From VRUE01 sp963807425 (lineage in GTDB: Bacteria > Actinomycetota > Thermoleophilia > Solirubrobacterales > 70-9): DNA of 64,000 nt. The notes below the pieces were generated by a model. The model made no database searches and was not told where the DNA came from. It worked only from the letters and a program-made list of their open reading frames with translations. Where the stretch lies: the NCBI GenBank assembly GCA_963807425.1, contig CAWEBZ010000010.1, positions 62,001-126,000 of the forward strand, read 5' to 3'. The position numbers were made by a program, and so were the translations under genes. Below, one piece after another: positions 33,546 through 41,819 of this stretch (position 1 is the first letter of the stretch; each line of letters opens with the position of its first letter).

Positions 33546-34020
33546 CGGCGGGAGGCTGACACTGAATTGCTGTTGAGCGTCGATCCGGTGCCGTCGCTCG
33601 CTGGGAAGACCGTCACCGGAGGGCGCCTCAACGCATCGAAAGCGACCGACGCGATGGGGGTCGTCGTCGATGAAGGCGAAGTCACGGTCGACGAACTCCC
33701 GCCGGGGACGGTAGCGGCCACAGAAGCATCGATTCGAGCCGCGAGCCCAGCGGCGCTGCTGCCACGGTTGCGGCTGTCCGCCTGCACCGTGCCGAAGCTC
33801 GCCGGCAAGACGCTGAGCCAGGCAAAGCGCGCTCTGGCGCAAGCGGGGTGCGTTCTCGGCCGGGTTGGCAAGCCGAAAGCGAAGAAAGGGAAGAGATTGC
33901 CGCCGTTGGTGGTCGGGTCGTCGATTCCCGCGGCGGGGGGCCAGCCCGCCGGCAAGGTCGATCTCAAGCTGACTCCAAAGCCGAAGCCGAAGCGCCACCG
34001 CCACTAGCATCGGCGGCCGA

Positions 34021-34902
34021 ATGCTGTTGCTCACCGGCGCCACCGGAAGCATTGGATCGCGGCTCCTGCCCCTGCTCTTGGCGCAGGGCGAGGATGTGCG
34101 CTGCCTTGTCCGGGAGCCGCGGCGGCTGGGACAGCGGCGAGTCGACGTGCAGATCGCCCTCGGCGATCTCGGCGAGATGTCCGATCCCTACCTGGTGCGG
34201 CAGGCGCTGCGGGGCGTCGACACCGTCATCCACCTGGCGGCGACGATCCGCGACCAGCCCCCGCACCGGATCGAGGAGCTGAACGGGCTCGCCACGGTGC
34301 GCCTGCTGCGCGCAGCCGAGCGCAGCGGCGTGCGGCGCTTCGTCTTCTTTAGCGCCCTCAACGCCTCCGCCGCCCAGCGCACGCGCTTCTTCCGTGCCAA
34401 GTGGCTGGCCGAGGAGGCGATCTCGACCTCATCCCTGCAGACGACGATCTTCGCGCCCTCGATCGTCTACGACCACACCGATCCCTGGGTGACGCTGCTG
34501 CGGCGCTTCTCCTTCCTGCCGGTGCTGCCGGTCTCGGGCGAGGGACAGGCGCGCTTCCAGCCGATCTGGGCAGCCGACGTCGCCCGCTGCGTGACCGCCG
34601 CGCTAGAGCGGGACGGTGGCGGACGCTACGAGCTGGCGGGACCCGAGACGCTCAGCTACGACGACATGTCGGACCTGGTCAGCCGCGTCGCCGGCCGGCC
34701 CCGCCCCCTCGTCCACCTGCCCCTGCCGCTGATCCGCTCCAGCCTGATCGCGATCCGCTCCGTTTTCGGCGAGTCCGTGTTTGCAACCTGGGAGGAGGCG
34801 GAGCTGATGGAGGTTCCGATGACCAGCGAGCGCGGCACGGCAGACGCCGAAGCGCTCGGAGTCGAGCCGAAGAGGATGGGCGATGTCCTGGCGGAGTCCT
34901 AG
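34021..34902 (+). CDS. NAD(P)-binding SDR-type protein (NmrA/NDUFA9-like)
   Basis: The 293-residue protein begins MLLLTGATGSIGSRLLPLLL, an atypical-SDR TGATGSIG nucleotide-binding loop. VDTVIHLAATIRDQP and RFVFFSALNASAAQRTRFFRAKWLAEEAI follow; the active-site Tyr is replaced by Phe/Arg in this segment, as in NmrA- and NDUFA9-like members that bind but may not reduce a substrate. The C-terminal half has FQPIWAADVARCV and YELAGPETLSYDDMSDLV. Likely roles are quinone- or cofactor-related oxidoreduction or sensing. It overlaps the next gene by 20 bp. Confidence 0.82.
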   Translation: MLLLTGATGSIGSRLLPLLLAQGEDVRCLVREPRRLGQRRVDVQIALGDLGEMSDPYLVRQALRGVDTVIHLAATIRDQPPHRIEELNGLATVRLLRAAERSGVRRFVFFSALNASAAQRTRFFRAKWLAEEAISTSSLQTTIFAPSIVYDHTDPWVTLLRRFSFLPVLPVSGEGQARFQPIWAADVARCVTAALERDGGGRYELAGPETLSYDDMSDLVSRVAGRPRPLVHLPLPLIRSSLIAIRSVFGESVFATWEEAELMEVPMTSERGTADAEALGVEPKRMGDVLAES

Positions 34903-36001
34903 ACGGGCAGCGGTTCTCGCGGTTGCCGTGGCGTTGCTAGGAACGGGCCAGGCGTCCGCCCTCACGCTTGCACCGCCGAAGCCCAACGTCTTCCTCGGCG
35001 TCAGCGATCGCGGCACAACCGCGGAGTTCAACGAATTCGCCGGCCTGATCGGCAAGCACCCGGCGCTGCTGCAGACCTTCCACCCCTGGGGCAACAGCCT
35101 CAACGCCGCCTACGAACGCTGGCGCGAAACCGCCACGCGGCCGATCCTGCACATCTCGACGATCGACGACCAGACCCTGGCGGAGTTGATCACGCCGCAA
35201 CAGATCGCGCTCGGGGGCGGTGACAACTACCTGCTCCAGCTCAACGACTTCTTTGCCAAACGCGGCTTGCCCGCATACATCAGGCCGCTGGGCGAGCCCA
35301 ACCGTTGCCTCAACGCCTGGTCCGCCGTCTACTGCGACGGCAGTCAGAGAGGGGGCGAATACACGACCGGCTGGTACAAGCAGGCGTTCCGGCGCATCGT
35401 CGCGATCGTACGCGGCGGGCAGACGCTGGAAGGGATCAACGCGACCCTCGCCGAAATCGGCCTACCGCCGCTCAACCGCACCAAAGGGCCACCCCCGACC
35501 GCCCTGCCGACGGCACCGGTGAGCATCATCTGGGCTCCGCTGCCAGGCGGCTCGCCGCGGGTGAAAGGCAACTTCCCCGGCAACTACTGGCCGGGGACCC
35601 GTTGGGTCGACTGGACCGGGACCGATTTCTACTCGCAGTATCCGGTCTGGAAAGACCTCAACCGCTTCTACGCCGGCAAGCAGTGGCGGGGCAAGCCGTT
35701 CTCGATCGCCGAGTGGGCTGTCTACGGCGAGGACGAACCCCGCTTCGCCAAGCAGCTGATCGCCTGGACCGCCAAGCGACCTCGGGTGCGCATGCTCGTC
35801 TACTACACCGGCTTCGGCACCGCCGCCGAGAACACCCACGACCCCATCTATTACCCGCGCACCGTCAACACCCTTCGCGCCAAGGTGCGCCGCCCGAACT
35901 TCCTCGAATACGCCGAATACAACGCCAGCGCCTTCGGCCCGCTGCCCCCGCCTCCGCCCAAAACCCCGCCGGTCCCGGTCCCAGTGCCCGTCACGCCGTA
36001 G
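34883..36001 (+). CDS. Secreted GH26-like beta-mannanase-type protein
   Basis: The 372-residue protein starts at ATG 34883 inside the SDR gene. A signal peptide is present (RAAVLAVAVALLGTGQASA). The barrel shows LLQTFHPWGNSLN, the acid/base candidate in YIRPLGEPNR (Glu near residue 138) and the nucleophile candidate in FSIAEWAVYGED (Glu near 276), a layout similar to clan A GH26 mannanases. The C-terminal 30 residues are Pro/Val rich. It may act on cell-surface or environmental mannan-like glycans. The exact GH family is not certain. A strong terminator follows at 36042. Confidence 0.7.
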   Translation: MSWRSPRRAAVLAVAVALLGTGQASALTLAPPKPNVFLGVSDRGTTAEFNEFAGLIGKHPALLQTFHPWGNSLNAAYERWRETATRPILHISTIDDQTLAELITPQQIALGGGDNYLLQLNDFFAKRGLPAYIRPLGEPNRCLNAWSAVYCDGSQRGGEYTTGWYKQAFRRIVAIVRGGQTLEGINATLAEIGLPPLNRTKGPPPTALPTAPVSIIWAPLPGGSPRVKGNFPGNYWPGTRWVDWTGTDFYSQYPVWKDLNRFYAGKQWRGKPFSIAEWAVYGEDEPRFAKQLIAWTAKRPRVRMLVYYTGFGTAAENTHDPIYYPRTVNTLRAKVRRPNFLEYAEYNASAFGPLPPPPPKTPPVPVPVPVTP

Positions 36002-36041
36002 CCCCCGCACGGTCGCAAACGATCGTACGGCGCTGGACGTG

Positions 36042-36071
36042 CGAGGGGCCCGGCGGATGCCGGGCCCCTCG
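36042..36071. terminator. Strong hairpin between the GH26-like gene and groEL
   Basis: Perfect 13-bp arms CGAGGGGCCCGGC and GCCGGGCCCCTCG flank a GGAT loop. It lies between two convergent genes (stops at 36001 and 36119) and can serve both. There is no long U-run, which is common for actinobacterial terminators. Confidence 0.8.
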
Positions 36072-36118
36072 GAAAGTCACTCGCCTGTTAGGGCGAGGAT
36101 ACGCCTGGGCAGGCGTGG

Positions 36119-37759
36119 CTACATCATCCCGCCCATGTCCGGCATGCCGCCACCGGGCATACCGCCACCGGCGCCGTCCTTCTCGGGCGGCTCGGCGATG
36201 ATCGCCTCGGTGACGAGGATGTTCTTGGCGATCGACGCCGCGTTCTGCAGCGCCGAGCGGGTCACCATCGTCGGGTCGATGACACCGGCGGCGATCAGGT
36301 CGCCATACTCGCCGTTGGCCGCGTTGAGGCCTTCGCCGGCCTTCAGGTCGCGGACCTTGTTGACGACGACCGAGCCCTCCAGGCCGGAGTTCTCGGCGAT
36401 CTGGCGGACCGGCTCCTCGAGGGCCCGGTGGACGATCCGGGCGCCCGTCGCCTCATCCGGATCCTCGTGCTTGTCCACATCGAGGTTGGACTGGGCGTTG
36501 AGTAGTGCCACACCGCCACCCGGCACGACGCCCTCCTCGAGCGCGGCGCGGGTCGCCTGCAGCGCGTCCTCGACGCGGTGCTTCTTCTCCTTCATCTCGG
36601 TCTCGGTGGCAGCGCCGACCTTGACCACTGCGACACCACCGGCCAGCTTGGCGAGCCGCTCCTGGAGCTTCTCGCGATCGAAATCGGAATCGGTGTTCTC
36701 AACTTCGTTTTTGATCTGGTTGATCCGGCCCTTGATCGCCTCGGCCTCGCCGGCGCCGTCGATGATCGTGGTCGTGTCCTTGGAGACGACAACACGGCGG
36801 GCTTTGCCGAGCTGGTCGATCTGGGTGTTCTCGAGTTTGAGACCCATCTCCTCGGTGATCACCTCACCGCCGGTGAGGATCGCGATGTCCTCCAGCATCC
36901 GCTTGCGGCGATCGCCAAAGCCCGGTGCCTTGACGGCAACGCCGGTGAAGGTGCCGCGCAGCTTGTTGACGACCAGGGTCGCGAGGCACTCGCCCTCGAC
37001 GTCCTCGGCGACGATCAGCAGCGGCTTGCCACCCTGCATCACCTGCTCGAGCACCGGCAGGATGTCCCGCACGGAGCCGATTTTCTGGTTGGCGATGAGG
37101 ATGTAGGGATCCTCCAGCACCGCCTCCATGCGGTCCTGGTCGGTGACCATGTACGGCGAGATGTAGCCCTTGTCGAACTGCATCCCCTCCGTGAACTCCA
37201 GCTCCATGCCGAAGGTCTGGCCCTCCTCGACGTTGACCACGCCGTCCTTGCCGACCTTCTCGATCGCGTCGGCGATCACGTTGCCGATGTCGTCATCGGC
37301 GGCGGAGATGGCGGCGACACGGGCGATCTGCTCCTTGCCCGCAACCTCCTTGGACTGCTTCTCGCGCAGGTTCTCGACCACGTCGTCGACGGCCTTCTCG
37401 ATCCCGCGGCGCAGGGCCAGCGGGTTGGCGCCGGCGGCGACGTTCTTGAGGCCCTGGCGAACGATGATCTGTGCCAGCAGGGTCGCCGTCGTGGTGCCGT
37501 CGCCGGCCACGTCGTTGGTAGCCGTCGCGACCTCGCGGACGAGCTGGGCACCCTGGTTCTCGAAGACGTCCTCGACCTCGACCTCGCGGGCGATGGTGAC
37601 GCCGTCGTTAGTGATCGTCGGCGCGCCGAACTTCTTGTCGAGCACGACGTAGCGACCCTTCGGGCCGAGGGTGACCTTGACCGCGTCGGCAACTGCGTCG
37701 ACGCCGGCCTGCAGGGCCCCCCTTGCTTCCTCGCTGAACTTCAGCTCCTTATGAGCCAT
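36119..37759 (-). CDS. groEL: Chaperonin GroEL (60 kDa)
   Basis: The 546-residue protein starts at ATG 37759 (MAHKELKFSEEARGALQAGVDAVADAVKVTLGPKGRYVVLDKKFG). VAGDGTTTATLLAQ is the ATP-binding loop with the catalytic Asp nearby, and GAGGGMPGGGMPDMGGMM is the family Gly-Met tail. It forms the double heptameric ring that folds proteins with GroES. It follows groES after 47 bp and belongs to the same CIRCE-controlled operon. The Gly-Met tail is the type seen in most bacteria rather than the His-rich tail of actinobacterial GroEL1, so this is probably the housekeeping copy. Confidence 0.98.
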   Translation of the reverse strand: MAHKELKFSEEARGALQAGVDAVADAVKVTLGPKGRYVVLDKKFGAPTITNDGVTIAREVEVEDVFENQGAQLVREVATATNDVAGDGTTTATLLAQIIVRQGLKNVAAGANPLALRRGIEKAVDDVVENLREKQSKEVAGKEQIARVAAISAADDDIGNVIADAIEKVGKDGVVNVEEGQTFGMELEFTEGMQFDKGYISPYMVTDQDRMEAVLEDPYILIANQKIGSVRDILPVLEQVMQGGKPLLIVAEDVEGECLATLVVNKLRGTFTGVAVKAPGFGDRRKRMLEDIAILTGGEVITEEMGLKLENTQIDQLGKARRVVVSKDTTTIIDGAGEAEAIKGRINQIKNEVENTDSDFDREKLQERLAKLAGGVAVVKVGAATETEMKEKKHRVEDALQATRAALEEGVVPGGGVALLNAQSNLDVDKHEDPDEATGARIVHRALEEPVRQIAENSGLEGSVVVNKVRDLKAGEGLNAANGEYGDLIAAGVIDPTMVTRSALQNAASIAKNILVTEAIIAEPPEKDGAGGGMPGGGMPDMGGMM

Positions 37760-37806
37760 CTGATTTCAGTCCTCCTTGGTTCTTCTAAGTCCTGTATTGA
37801 CGACGG

Positions 37807-38094
37807 TCAGCCGAGCTTGGCGAGAACGTCCGACTCGCGCAGGACGAGCAGGTCCTCGTCCTCGACGGTGACCTCGGTGCCGCCGTACTTGGAGTAGAGG
37901 ACCTCGTCGCCCTCGCTCACGTCGAGCGGGCGGCGGCTGCCGTCCTCGTTGACAGCGCCATCGCCAACGGCGACGACCTTGCCCTTTTGGGGCTTCTCCT
38001 TTGCCGTATCGGGGAGGACGATGCCGCTAGCGGTCGTCTCCTCCTCATCGATCGGCTTGACGATCAGCCGGTCCCCGAGGGGCTTCAGCTTCAT
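37807..38094 (-). CDS. groES: Co-chaperonin GroES (10 kDa)
   Basis: The 95-residue protein starts at ATG 38094 (MKLKPLGDRLIVKPIDEEETTASGIVLPDTAKEKPQKGKVVAVG). The mobile loop ETTASGIVLPD and the roof and base strands match the family at full length. It caps the GroEL ring. The operon is groES-groEL, with the CIRCE operator 42 bp upstream of this start. The frame is open further upstream but passes through the operator. Confidence 0.97.
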   Translation of the reverse strand: MKLKPLGDRLIVKPIDEEETTASGIVLPDTAKEKPQKGKVVAVGDGAVNEDGSRRPLDVSEGDEVLYSKYGGTEVTVEDEDLLVLRESDVLAKLG

Positions 38095-38135
38095 CCGTAT
38101 ACCTCCATTTATGGGTGAGAAAAGTTCGAACTGGC

Positions 38136-38162
38136 TTGGCACTCTACGGGTGAGAGTGCCAA
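38136..38162. promoter_or_regulatory. CIRCE operator for HrcA
   Basis: TTGGCACTC-N9-GAGTGCCAA is a perfect 9-9-9 inverted repeat that differs from the consensus TTAGCACTC only by A to G in position 3 and its mate. It lies in the groES leader, so HrcA should repress groES-groEL until heat shock. hrcA is not in the window. Confidence 0.93.
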
Positions 38163-38200
38163 GGGCCTGAAAGATAGCGGCTCTGGCCGTGCGGCAGGGT

Positions 38201-38674
38201 TCAGTCGCTTGCGAGCAGACGGCAACCGAGCAGACGGGCGATTCCCTCGCCGCCATGAGCCATCACCCAGTCGTGATTCCACTCAAAGGCCGGCCGCGCC
38301 AGCGGCGCCAGGAGGTTCATCCAGGCCTTCGTGGTGGCGACGTTCCATTCGTAGAGGACAGCGGTGGTGCTGTCCTGCTCGTAGAGACGCCAGCGGCCGA
38401 CCCCCGTCAGCTCGCCCACCGCGTCCGCCTCGAGCAGATGCGGACGCTCGACCCGTGTCGTCGTCACCTCAAACTCGACCCGGTAAGGCAGCAGGCTCTT
38501 CCAGACCATCCGCGCGACCGTGCCGACGCCGTCCTCCTCGCCCGCCTTGACTTCCTCGGCCTCCTCCACGCCCCGCCACCACTGAGGCCAGCGAGCCTGG
38601 TCGTAGATCGCCTCCCACACCCGCTCGCGCGGCGCGTCGAGCAGCCAGGTGGTGAGAAAGGCGTAGTCGGCCAT
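38201..38674 (-). CDS. SRPBCC-family (polyketide-cyclase-like) protein
   Basis: The 157-residue protein starts at ATG 38674 (MADYAFLTTWLLDAPRERVWEAIYDQARWPQWWRGVEEAEEV). Strand-helix order and the WPQWW stretch are typical of the START/SRPBCC hydrophobic-pocket fold. VRKSLLPYRVEFEV-like strands and the final long helix complete it. Such proteins bind hydrophobic ligands or catalyse cyclisation and hydrolysis. No neighbour suggests a ligand. It is upstream of, and transcribed towards, the CIRCE region, but is separated from groES by it. Confidence 0.82.
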   Translation of the reverse strand: MADYAFLTTWLLDAPRERVWEAIYDQARWPQWWRGVEEAEEVKAGEEDGVGTVARMVWKSLLPYRVEFEVTTTRVERPHLLEADAVGELTGVGRWRLYEQDSTTAVLYEWNVATTKAWMNLLAPLARPAFEWNHDWVMAHGGEGIARLLGCRLLASD

Positions 38675-38687
38675 CGGCGGAGCCCCG

Positions 38688-39092
38688 CTAGTTGTGGTGC
38701 GGAGTCTCCCCGTTGCCGAAGTGCGCTCCCGGCGGCTCGACTATCTGGGAGAAACGAATCACCGTGACGAGGTCGTCGGGTGAAACCGGGCGACCGTAGA
38801 TCTGCTCGAGGAAGTTGATCTCCTCCTCGAGGCGGCGGAACTCGGGGTTGTCGTGCTCGATGTCGCGCGGGGAGAGCTCGGAGATCCGCTTCACCTCGAC
38901 GTCGTCGATGACCGCCGTGAAGATCTTCTCCCGCGGGCTGTGGCGAAAACCGACCGTGATCCAGACGACCTGGCCGCGCTCGTACTTGCTGCTCTTGTCC
39001 CCAAGCCGGATCGTCGCCGTCTTGCGACCGCGCTTCAACTGGTCGACGAAAACCGGCGAATAGAAGTTTAGAACGTAGATCCCGCCTCTCAT
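38688..39092 (-). CDS. ASCH-domain protein
   Basis: The 134-residue protein from ATG 39092 (MRGGIYVLNFYSPVFVDQLKRGRKTATIRLGDKSSKYERGQVVWITVG) matches the ASCH beta-barrel, a PUA-like fold. GRKTATIRLGDK carries the usual basic residues for RNA or nucleotide binding, and DVEVKRISELSPRDIEHDNPEFRRLEEEINFLEQIYGRPVSPDDLVTVIRFSQI completes it. It may bind RNA or hydrolyse a modified cytidine, as in YqfB-type relatives. It lies 13 bp upstream of the SRPBCC gene on the same strand and is probably co-transcribed. Confidence 0.82.
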   Translation of the reverse strand: MRGGIYVLNFYSPVFVDQLKRGRKTATIRLGDKSSKYERGQVVWITVGFRHSPREKIFTAVIDDVEVKRISELSPRDIEHDNPEFRRLEEEINFLEQIYGRPVSPDDLVTVIRFSQIVEPPGAHFGNGETPHHN

Positions 39093-39265
39093 GCGGCAGC
39101 GAGCGTATCTGACCGCGTCGCCGACGGTCAGCGCGTGTCTCGGCGGCGCGCGTGATTCCCCTTGCCGGCCCGTGTTTGGGCGATGTGAAAGCGGTCTGTC
39201 AGCCCTCTGGACGTTTGTTCGAATCCGGTCGAGGCGCCGGGTAACCGAGTCGATGGAGGGAAACG

Positions 39266-41158
39266 ATGCAATTGAGGACGATCCGACCGGGAAGGATGGT
39301 CGGCGCCACGCTCGCGTGCGCCGTCGCACTGCTCCTGCTCGCGACGGCGGGCAGCGCCCAGGCTGCCAGCTGCGCCGGTAAGCACGCGACCATCGTCGGC
39401 ACTGCCGGCGATGACGTGATCGTCGGCAAGAAGGCAAGCGACGTGATCTACGGCGGCGGCGGCAACGACCGGATCAGCGGCGGGCCCAACGGCAACGACA
39501 GGATCTGCGGCGGGCCCGGAAACGACTTGATCCACGGAGGCGGCGGCTTCGACAAGCTCTACGGCGAAGAGGGCGACGACCGGCTCGACGGCGAGCAGGG
39601 CTCCGATCGCATCGACGGGGGCAGCGGCAACGACCAGCTTCACGGTGACAAGGGAAGCGACGGGCTCGACGGTGGACCCGGCGACGACGCCCTGCTTGGC
39701 GCCAAGGGCCCCGACAACCTGATCGGCGGCGCCGGCGACGACTACGTAAATGGAGACAAGGGCAGCGATGACGCGGACGGCGGCGCCGGCGACGACAAGC
39801 TCCACGGTGACAAGGGGAACGACAGCATCGACGGTGGGGCGGGCAGCGACCAGATCGAAGGCGGACCCGGGGACGACCCCAATCTCGAAGGCGGCGGCGA
39901 CAGCGACTTCGTCTTCGGTGGCGCCGGCAGCGACACCGCCAGTGGCGGTGGCGGCGATGGCGACGTCGTCCGCGGCGACAGCGGCGAAGACGGCCTCGAC
40001 GGTGGTGGTGGCAGCCAGGACATCGTCTCCTACGCCAGCGCGACACGCAGCGGCGTCATCGTCGACCTCGGCGCCCAGAAGTCGAAGGGGGACGGCCACG
40101 ACACGCTGGTGGGCTTCGAGGACGTCGTCGGCTCGCCGCAGGGCGACGACCTCGATGGCGACGGCAGCGTCAACCGGCTCGACGGCGGCGTCGGCGACGA
40201 TGTCCTCGACGGCGCCGGAGGCTCCGACGAAGCGTTCGGCGGGGCCGGAACCGACAACTGCAACGGCTTCGCGGCGGAGCACTCCTGCGGTGCCGAGCCC
40301 AACCCGCCGGGCAGCGGCACCTTCGTCATCCTCAACCAGGGCCTTGACGGCGCCAGCCTCGTCGTCCAGGGCGACGCCCTGTCGAACGACATCCGGGTCG
40401 GCTTCAGCGGCAGCGGCTGGGTCGTCTCCGACAACGCCGCGATCTTCCCTGGAGACGGCTGCGCCGCGACCGCCGATGCGGCGATCGTCAGCTGCCCGGC
40501 CTCGGTGGCCACCGGCCTCGTGGTGATCACCGGAGGCAGCGGCAACGACGGCATCGCGATCGGCGACAGCGTCCCCGCCAGCGTCAAGGTGCGGGCGAAC
40601 GGCAACGCCGACTCCGACTCGCTCAGCGGCGGGCCGGGCGACGACGTGCTCGAGGCGGGCGAGAACTACAACGGCCCCGACAGCGGCAACGACACGCTGG
40701 CCGGCAACGCCGGCAGCGACGTGCTCTACGCCGATCCGGGCGGCGACCAGCTCGCGGGCGGTCCCGGCAACGACCTCCTGACCTCCTCGGTACCGACCTG
40801 CCAAGGCCATGTCTACAACGGCGGGCCCGGCGACGACACCGTCTCCTATGGCCGCTCCGACGCGGCGCTGACGGTCAGGCTCGGCGGTGGCGGTGGGCCG
40901 GCCGGCTGCGGAACGCTCGACCAGGTCCAAGCCGACAACGAGAGCCTCGAGGGCTCCGACGGTCCCGACGTGCTGATCGGCGACGACGGTGAGAACAGCT
41001 TCATGGGCCACCTCGGCGCCGACACCTTCATCGGCAAGGGCGGCAGCGACTTCATCGACGCGATCGACGGCCAGCGCGATCAGTCGATCCAGTGCGGTGG
41101 CGGGGGCGACGAGGACGTGATCAAGGACGGCGCCGACCCGGACCCCATCGGCTGCTAG
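39266..41158 (+). CDS. Secreted RTX calcium-binding repeat protein
   Basis: The 630-residue protein starts at ATG 39266 after GATGGAGGG. A signal peptide (LACAVALLLLATAGSAQAASC) is present, so export is Sec-type rather than the C-terminal type I signal of classical RTX toxins. From about residue 45 to 245 it is almost wholly GGxGxDxLxGxxGxD nonapeptides (for example GGAGDDYVNGDKGSDDADGG). A second repeat block runs from about 450 to 600, separated by an Ig-like insert (FVILNQGLDGASLVVQGDAL). Calcium binds between repeat turns. It probably forms a surface or matrix protein; there is no enzyme domain. The repeats are highly biased in sequence on both strands and generate many false antisense frames. 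Confidence 0.88.
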   Translation: MQLRTIRPGRMVGATLACAVALLLLATAGSAQAASCAGKHATIVGTAGDDVIVGKKASDVIYGGGGNDRISGGPNGNDRICGGPGNDLIHGGGGFDKLYGEEGDDRLDGEQGSDRIDGGSGNDQLHGDKGSDGLDGGPGDDALLGAKGPDNLIGGAGDDYVNGDKGSDDADGGAGDDKLHGDKGNDSIDGGAGSDQIEGGPGDDPNLEGGGDSDFVFGGAGSDTASGGGGDGDVVRGDSGEDGLDGGGGSQDIVSYASATRSGVIVDLGAQKSKGDGHDTLVGFEDVVGSPQGDDLDGDGSVNRLDGGVGDDVLDGAGGSDEAFGGAGTDNCNGFAAEHSCGAEPNPPGSGTFVILNQGLDGASLVVQGDALSNDIRVGFSGSGWVVSDNAAIFPGDGCAATADAAIVSCPASVATGLVVITGGSGNDGIAIGDSVPASVKVRANGNADSDSLSGGPGDDVLEAGENYNGPDSGNDTLAGNAGSDVLYADPGGDQLAGGPGNDLLTSSVPTCQGHVYNGGPGDDTVSYGRSDAALTVRLGGGGGPAGCGTLDQVQADNESLEGSDGPDVLIGDDGENSFMGHLGADTFIGKGGSDFIDAIDGQRDQSIQCGGGGDEDVIKDGADPDPIGC

Positions 41159-41166
41159 GCCCCTCC

Positions 41167-41787
41167 TCAGCCCGCGAAGCCCTCCTCACCGAGCAACGGA
41201 ACGAAGCGACAGGGGCCGATCGTCTCGGTCTCCAGCGTCTCCCCGCGGCGGCGAAAGACGGTGAGCATGTCGACCGCGTCGGTGGCGATCGGGACGACCA
41301 GGCGGCCGCCCTCGACGAGCTGCTCGAGCAGGGTGGCCGGTGGGGCCGGAGCGGCGGCGTGGACGGCGATCGCATCGAAGGGCGCGCGCTCGGCGACGCC
41401 GCGGCTGCCGTCGCCGACCAGCAGCTCGACGTTGGTCGCACCGAGCGAGGCGAGGACCTCGGCCGCGGCCCGGGCCAGCGAGTCGTGCCGCTCGATGCTG
41501 ACGACGTGGGCGGCCAGACGCGAGAGCACGCCGGCGGAGTAGCCCGAGCCCGTGCCGACCTCGAGCACCAGCTCCTCGCCGCTCAGCGCCAGCGCCTGGC
41601 AGATCGCGGCGACGATCCAGGGCTGGGAGATCGTCTGCTCCTCGCCGATCGGCAGGGCCGAGTCGGCGTAGGCGCGGCGCCGGCTGCGCTCCGGCACGAA
41701 CTGCTCCCGCGGCACCTCCCCCATCGCGGCCAGAACGCGCTCGTCGACGATGCCGCGGCGGCGCAGCTGCCGCTCCACCATCTGCAC
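41167..41787 (-). CDS. pcm: Protein-L-isoaspartate O-methyltransferase
   Basis: The 206-residue protein uses GTG 41787 as start (VQMVERQLRRRGIVDERVLAAMGEVPREQFVPE). It has the family motifs ISQPWIVAAICQAL, the SAM-binding VLEVGTGSGYSAGVL and VELLVGDGSRG. The C-terminal GGRLVVPI motif is present. The enzyme repairs isoaspartyl residues using S-adenosylmethionine. It lies 32 bp downstream of the Crp-type gene on the same strand. An earlier start would overlap that gene's stop codon region and has no ATG/GTG/TTG. Confidence 0.93.
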   Translation of the reverse strand: MQMVERQLRRRGIVDERVLAAMGEVPREQFVPERSRRRAYADSALPIGEEQTISQPWIVAAICQALALSGEELVLEVGTGSGYSAGVLSRLAAHVVSIERHDSLARAAAEVLASLGATNVELLVGDGSRGVAERAPFDAIAVHAAAPAPPATLLEQLVEGGRLVVPIATDAVDMLTVFRRRGETLETETIGPCRFVPLLGEEGFAG

Positions 41788-41819
41788 GCGGAGGTCGGCG
41801 AAATCGGTCGTGGCGAGCC

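Larger units (their letters stand above)
32239..33571 (-). mobile_element. IS110-family insertion sequence, 1333 bp
   Basis: The edges are fixed by restoring the protease frame: TGCT flanks both sides, with core CT (AG in element orientation) at 32237-32238 and 33570-33571. No longer target duplication or terminal inverted repeat is seen, as expected for IS110. The right end after the transposase stop is only about 6 bp, and the left end is a 244-bp non-coding leader, which is the IS110-subgroup layout. The transposase, the leader RNA structure and the ends all look intact, so the copy may be active. Confidence 0.88.
30426..34007 (+). pseudogene. Secreted subtilisin-like protease with PASTA domain, broken by a frameshift and an IS110 insertion
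   Basis: The first part (from GTG 30426) gives a signal peptide (CALLALLLMAPSSLAAG) and an inhibitor-like prodomain. At 30809-30813 one base is missing: DQLWA continues in the +1 frame as LQNTGLGVAGFSG. The peptidase S8 domain then shows Asp in VIADLDSGY, His in GGHGVHTAGTMG and Ser in QGTSMAAPHVTG, with an inserted beta-rich domain between His and Ser. At NALL the frame enters an IS element at 32239 and resumes exactly in phase at 33572 as LSVDPVPSLAGKTVTGGRLN. The 3' part ends with a PASTA-like repeat (CTVPKLAGKTLSQAKRALAQAGCVLG) and a basic tail to 34007. The gene is certainly inactive unless the frameshift is an assembly error; even then the IS removes the C-terminus. Confidence 0.9.

Noticed and set aside
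33348..33571. Plus-strand frame start upstream of the protease 3' part
   Set aside because: This is the IS left end (bridge RNA region) joined in frame by chance; the real 3' part begins at 33572.
39200..39245. tRNA-like GTTCGAATCC motif upstream of the RTX gene
   Set aside because: The flanking bases do not form a T-stem and no acceptor or anticodon arm can be drawn.
39400..40900. Dense direct repeats resembling a CRISPR or satellite array
   Set aside because: The periodicity is that of RTX nonapeptide codons inside one open gene; no conserved repeat-spacer structure exists.
39128..41011. Minus-strand frame antisense to the RTX protein
   Set aside because: It is a mirror of the biased repeat codons, with Val/Ala runs and no start or domain.
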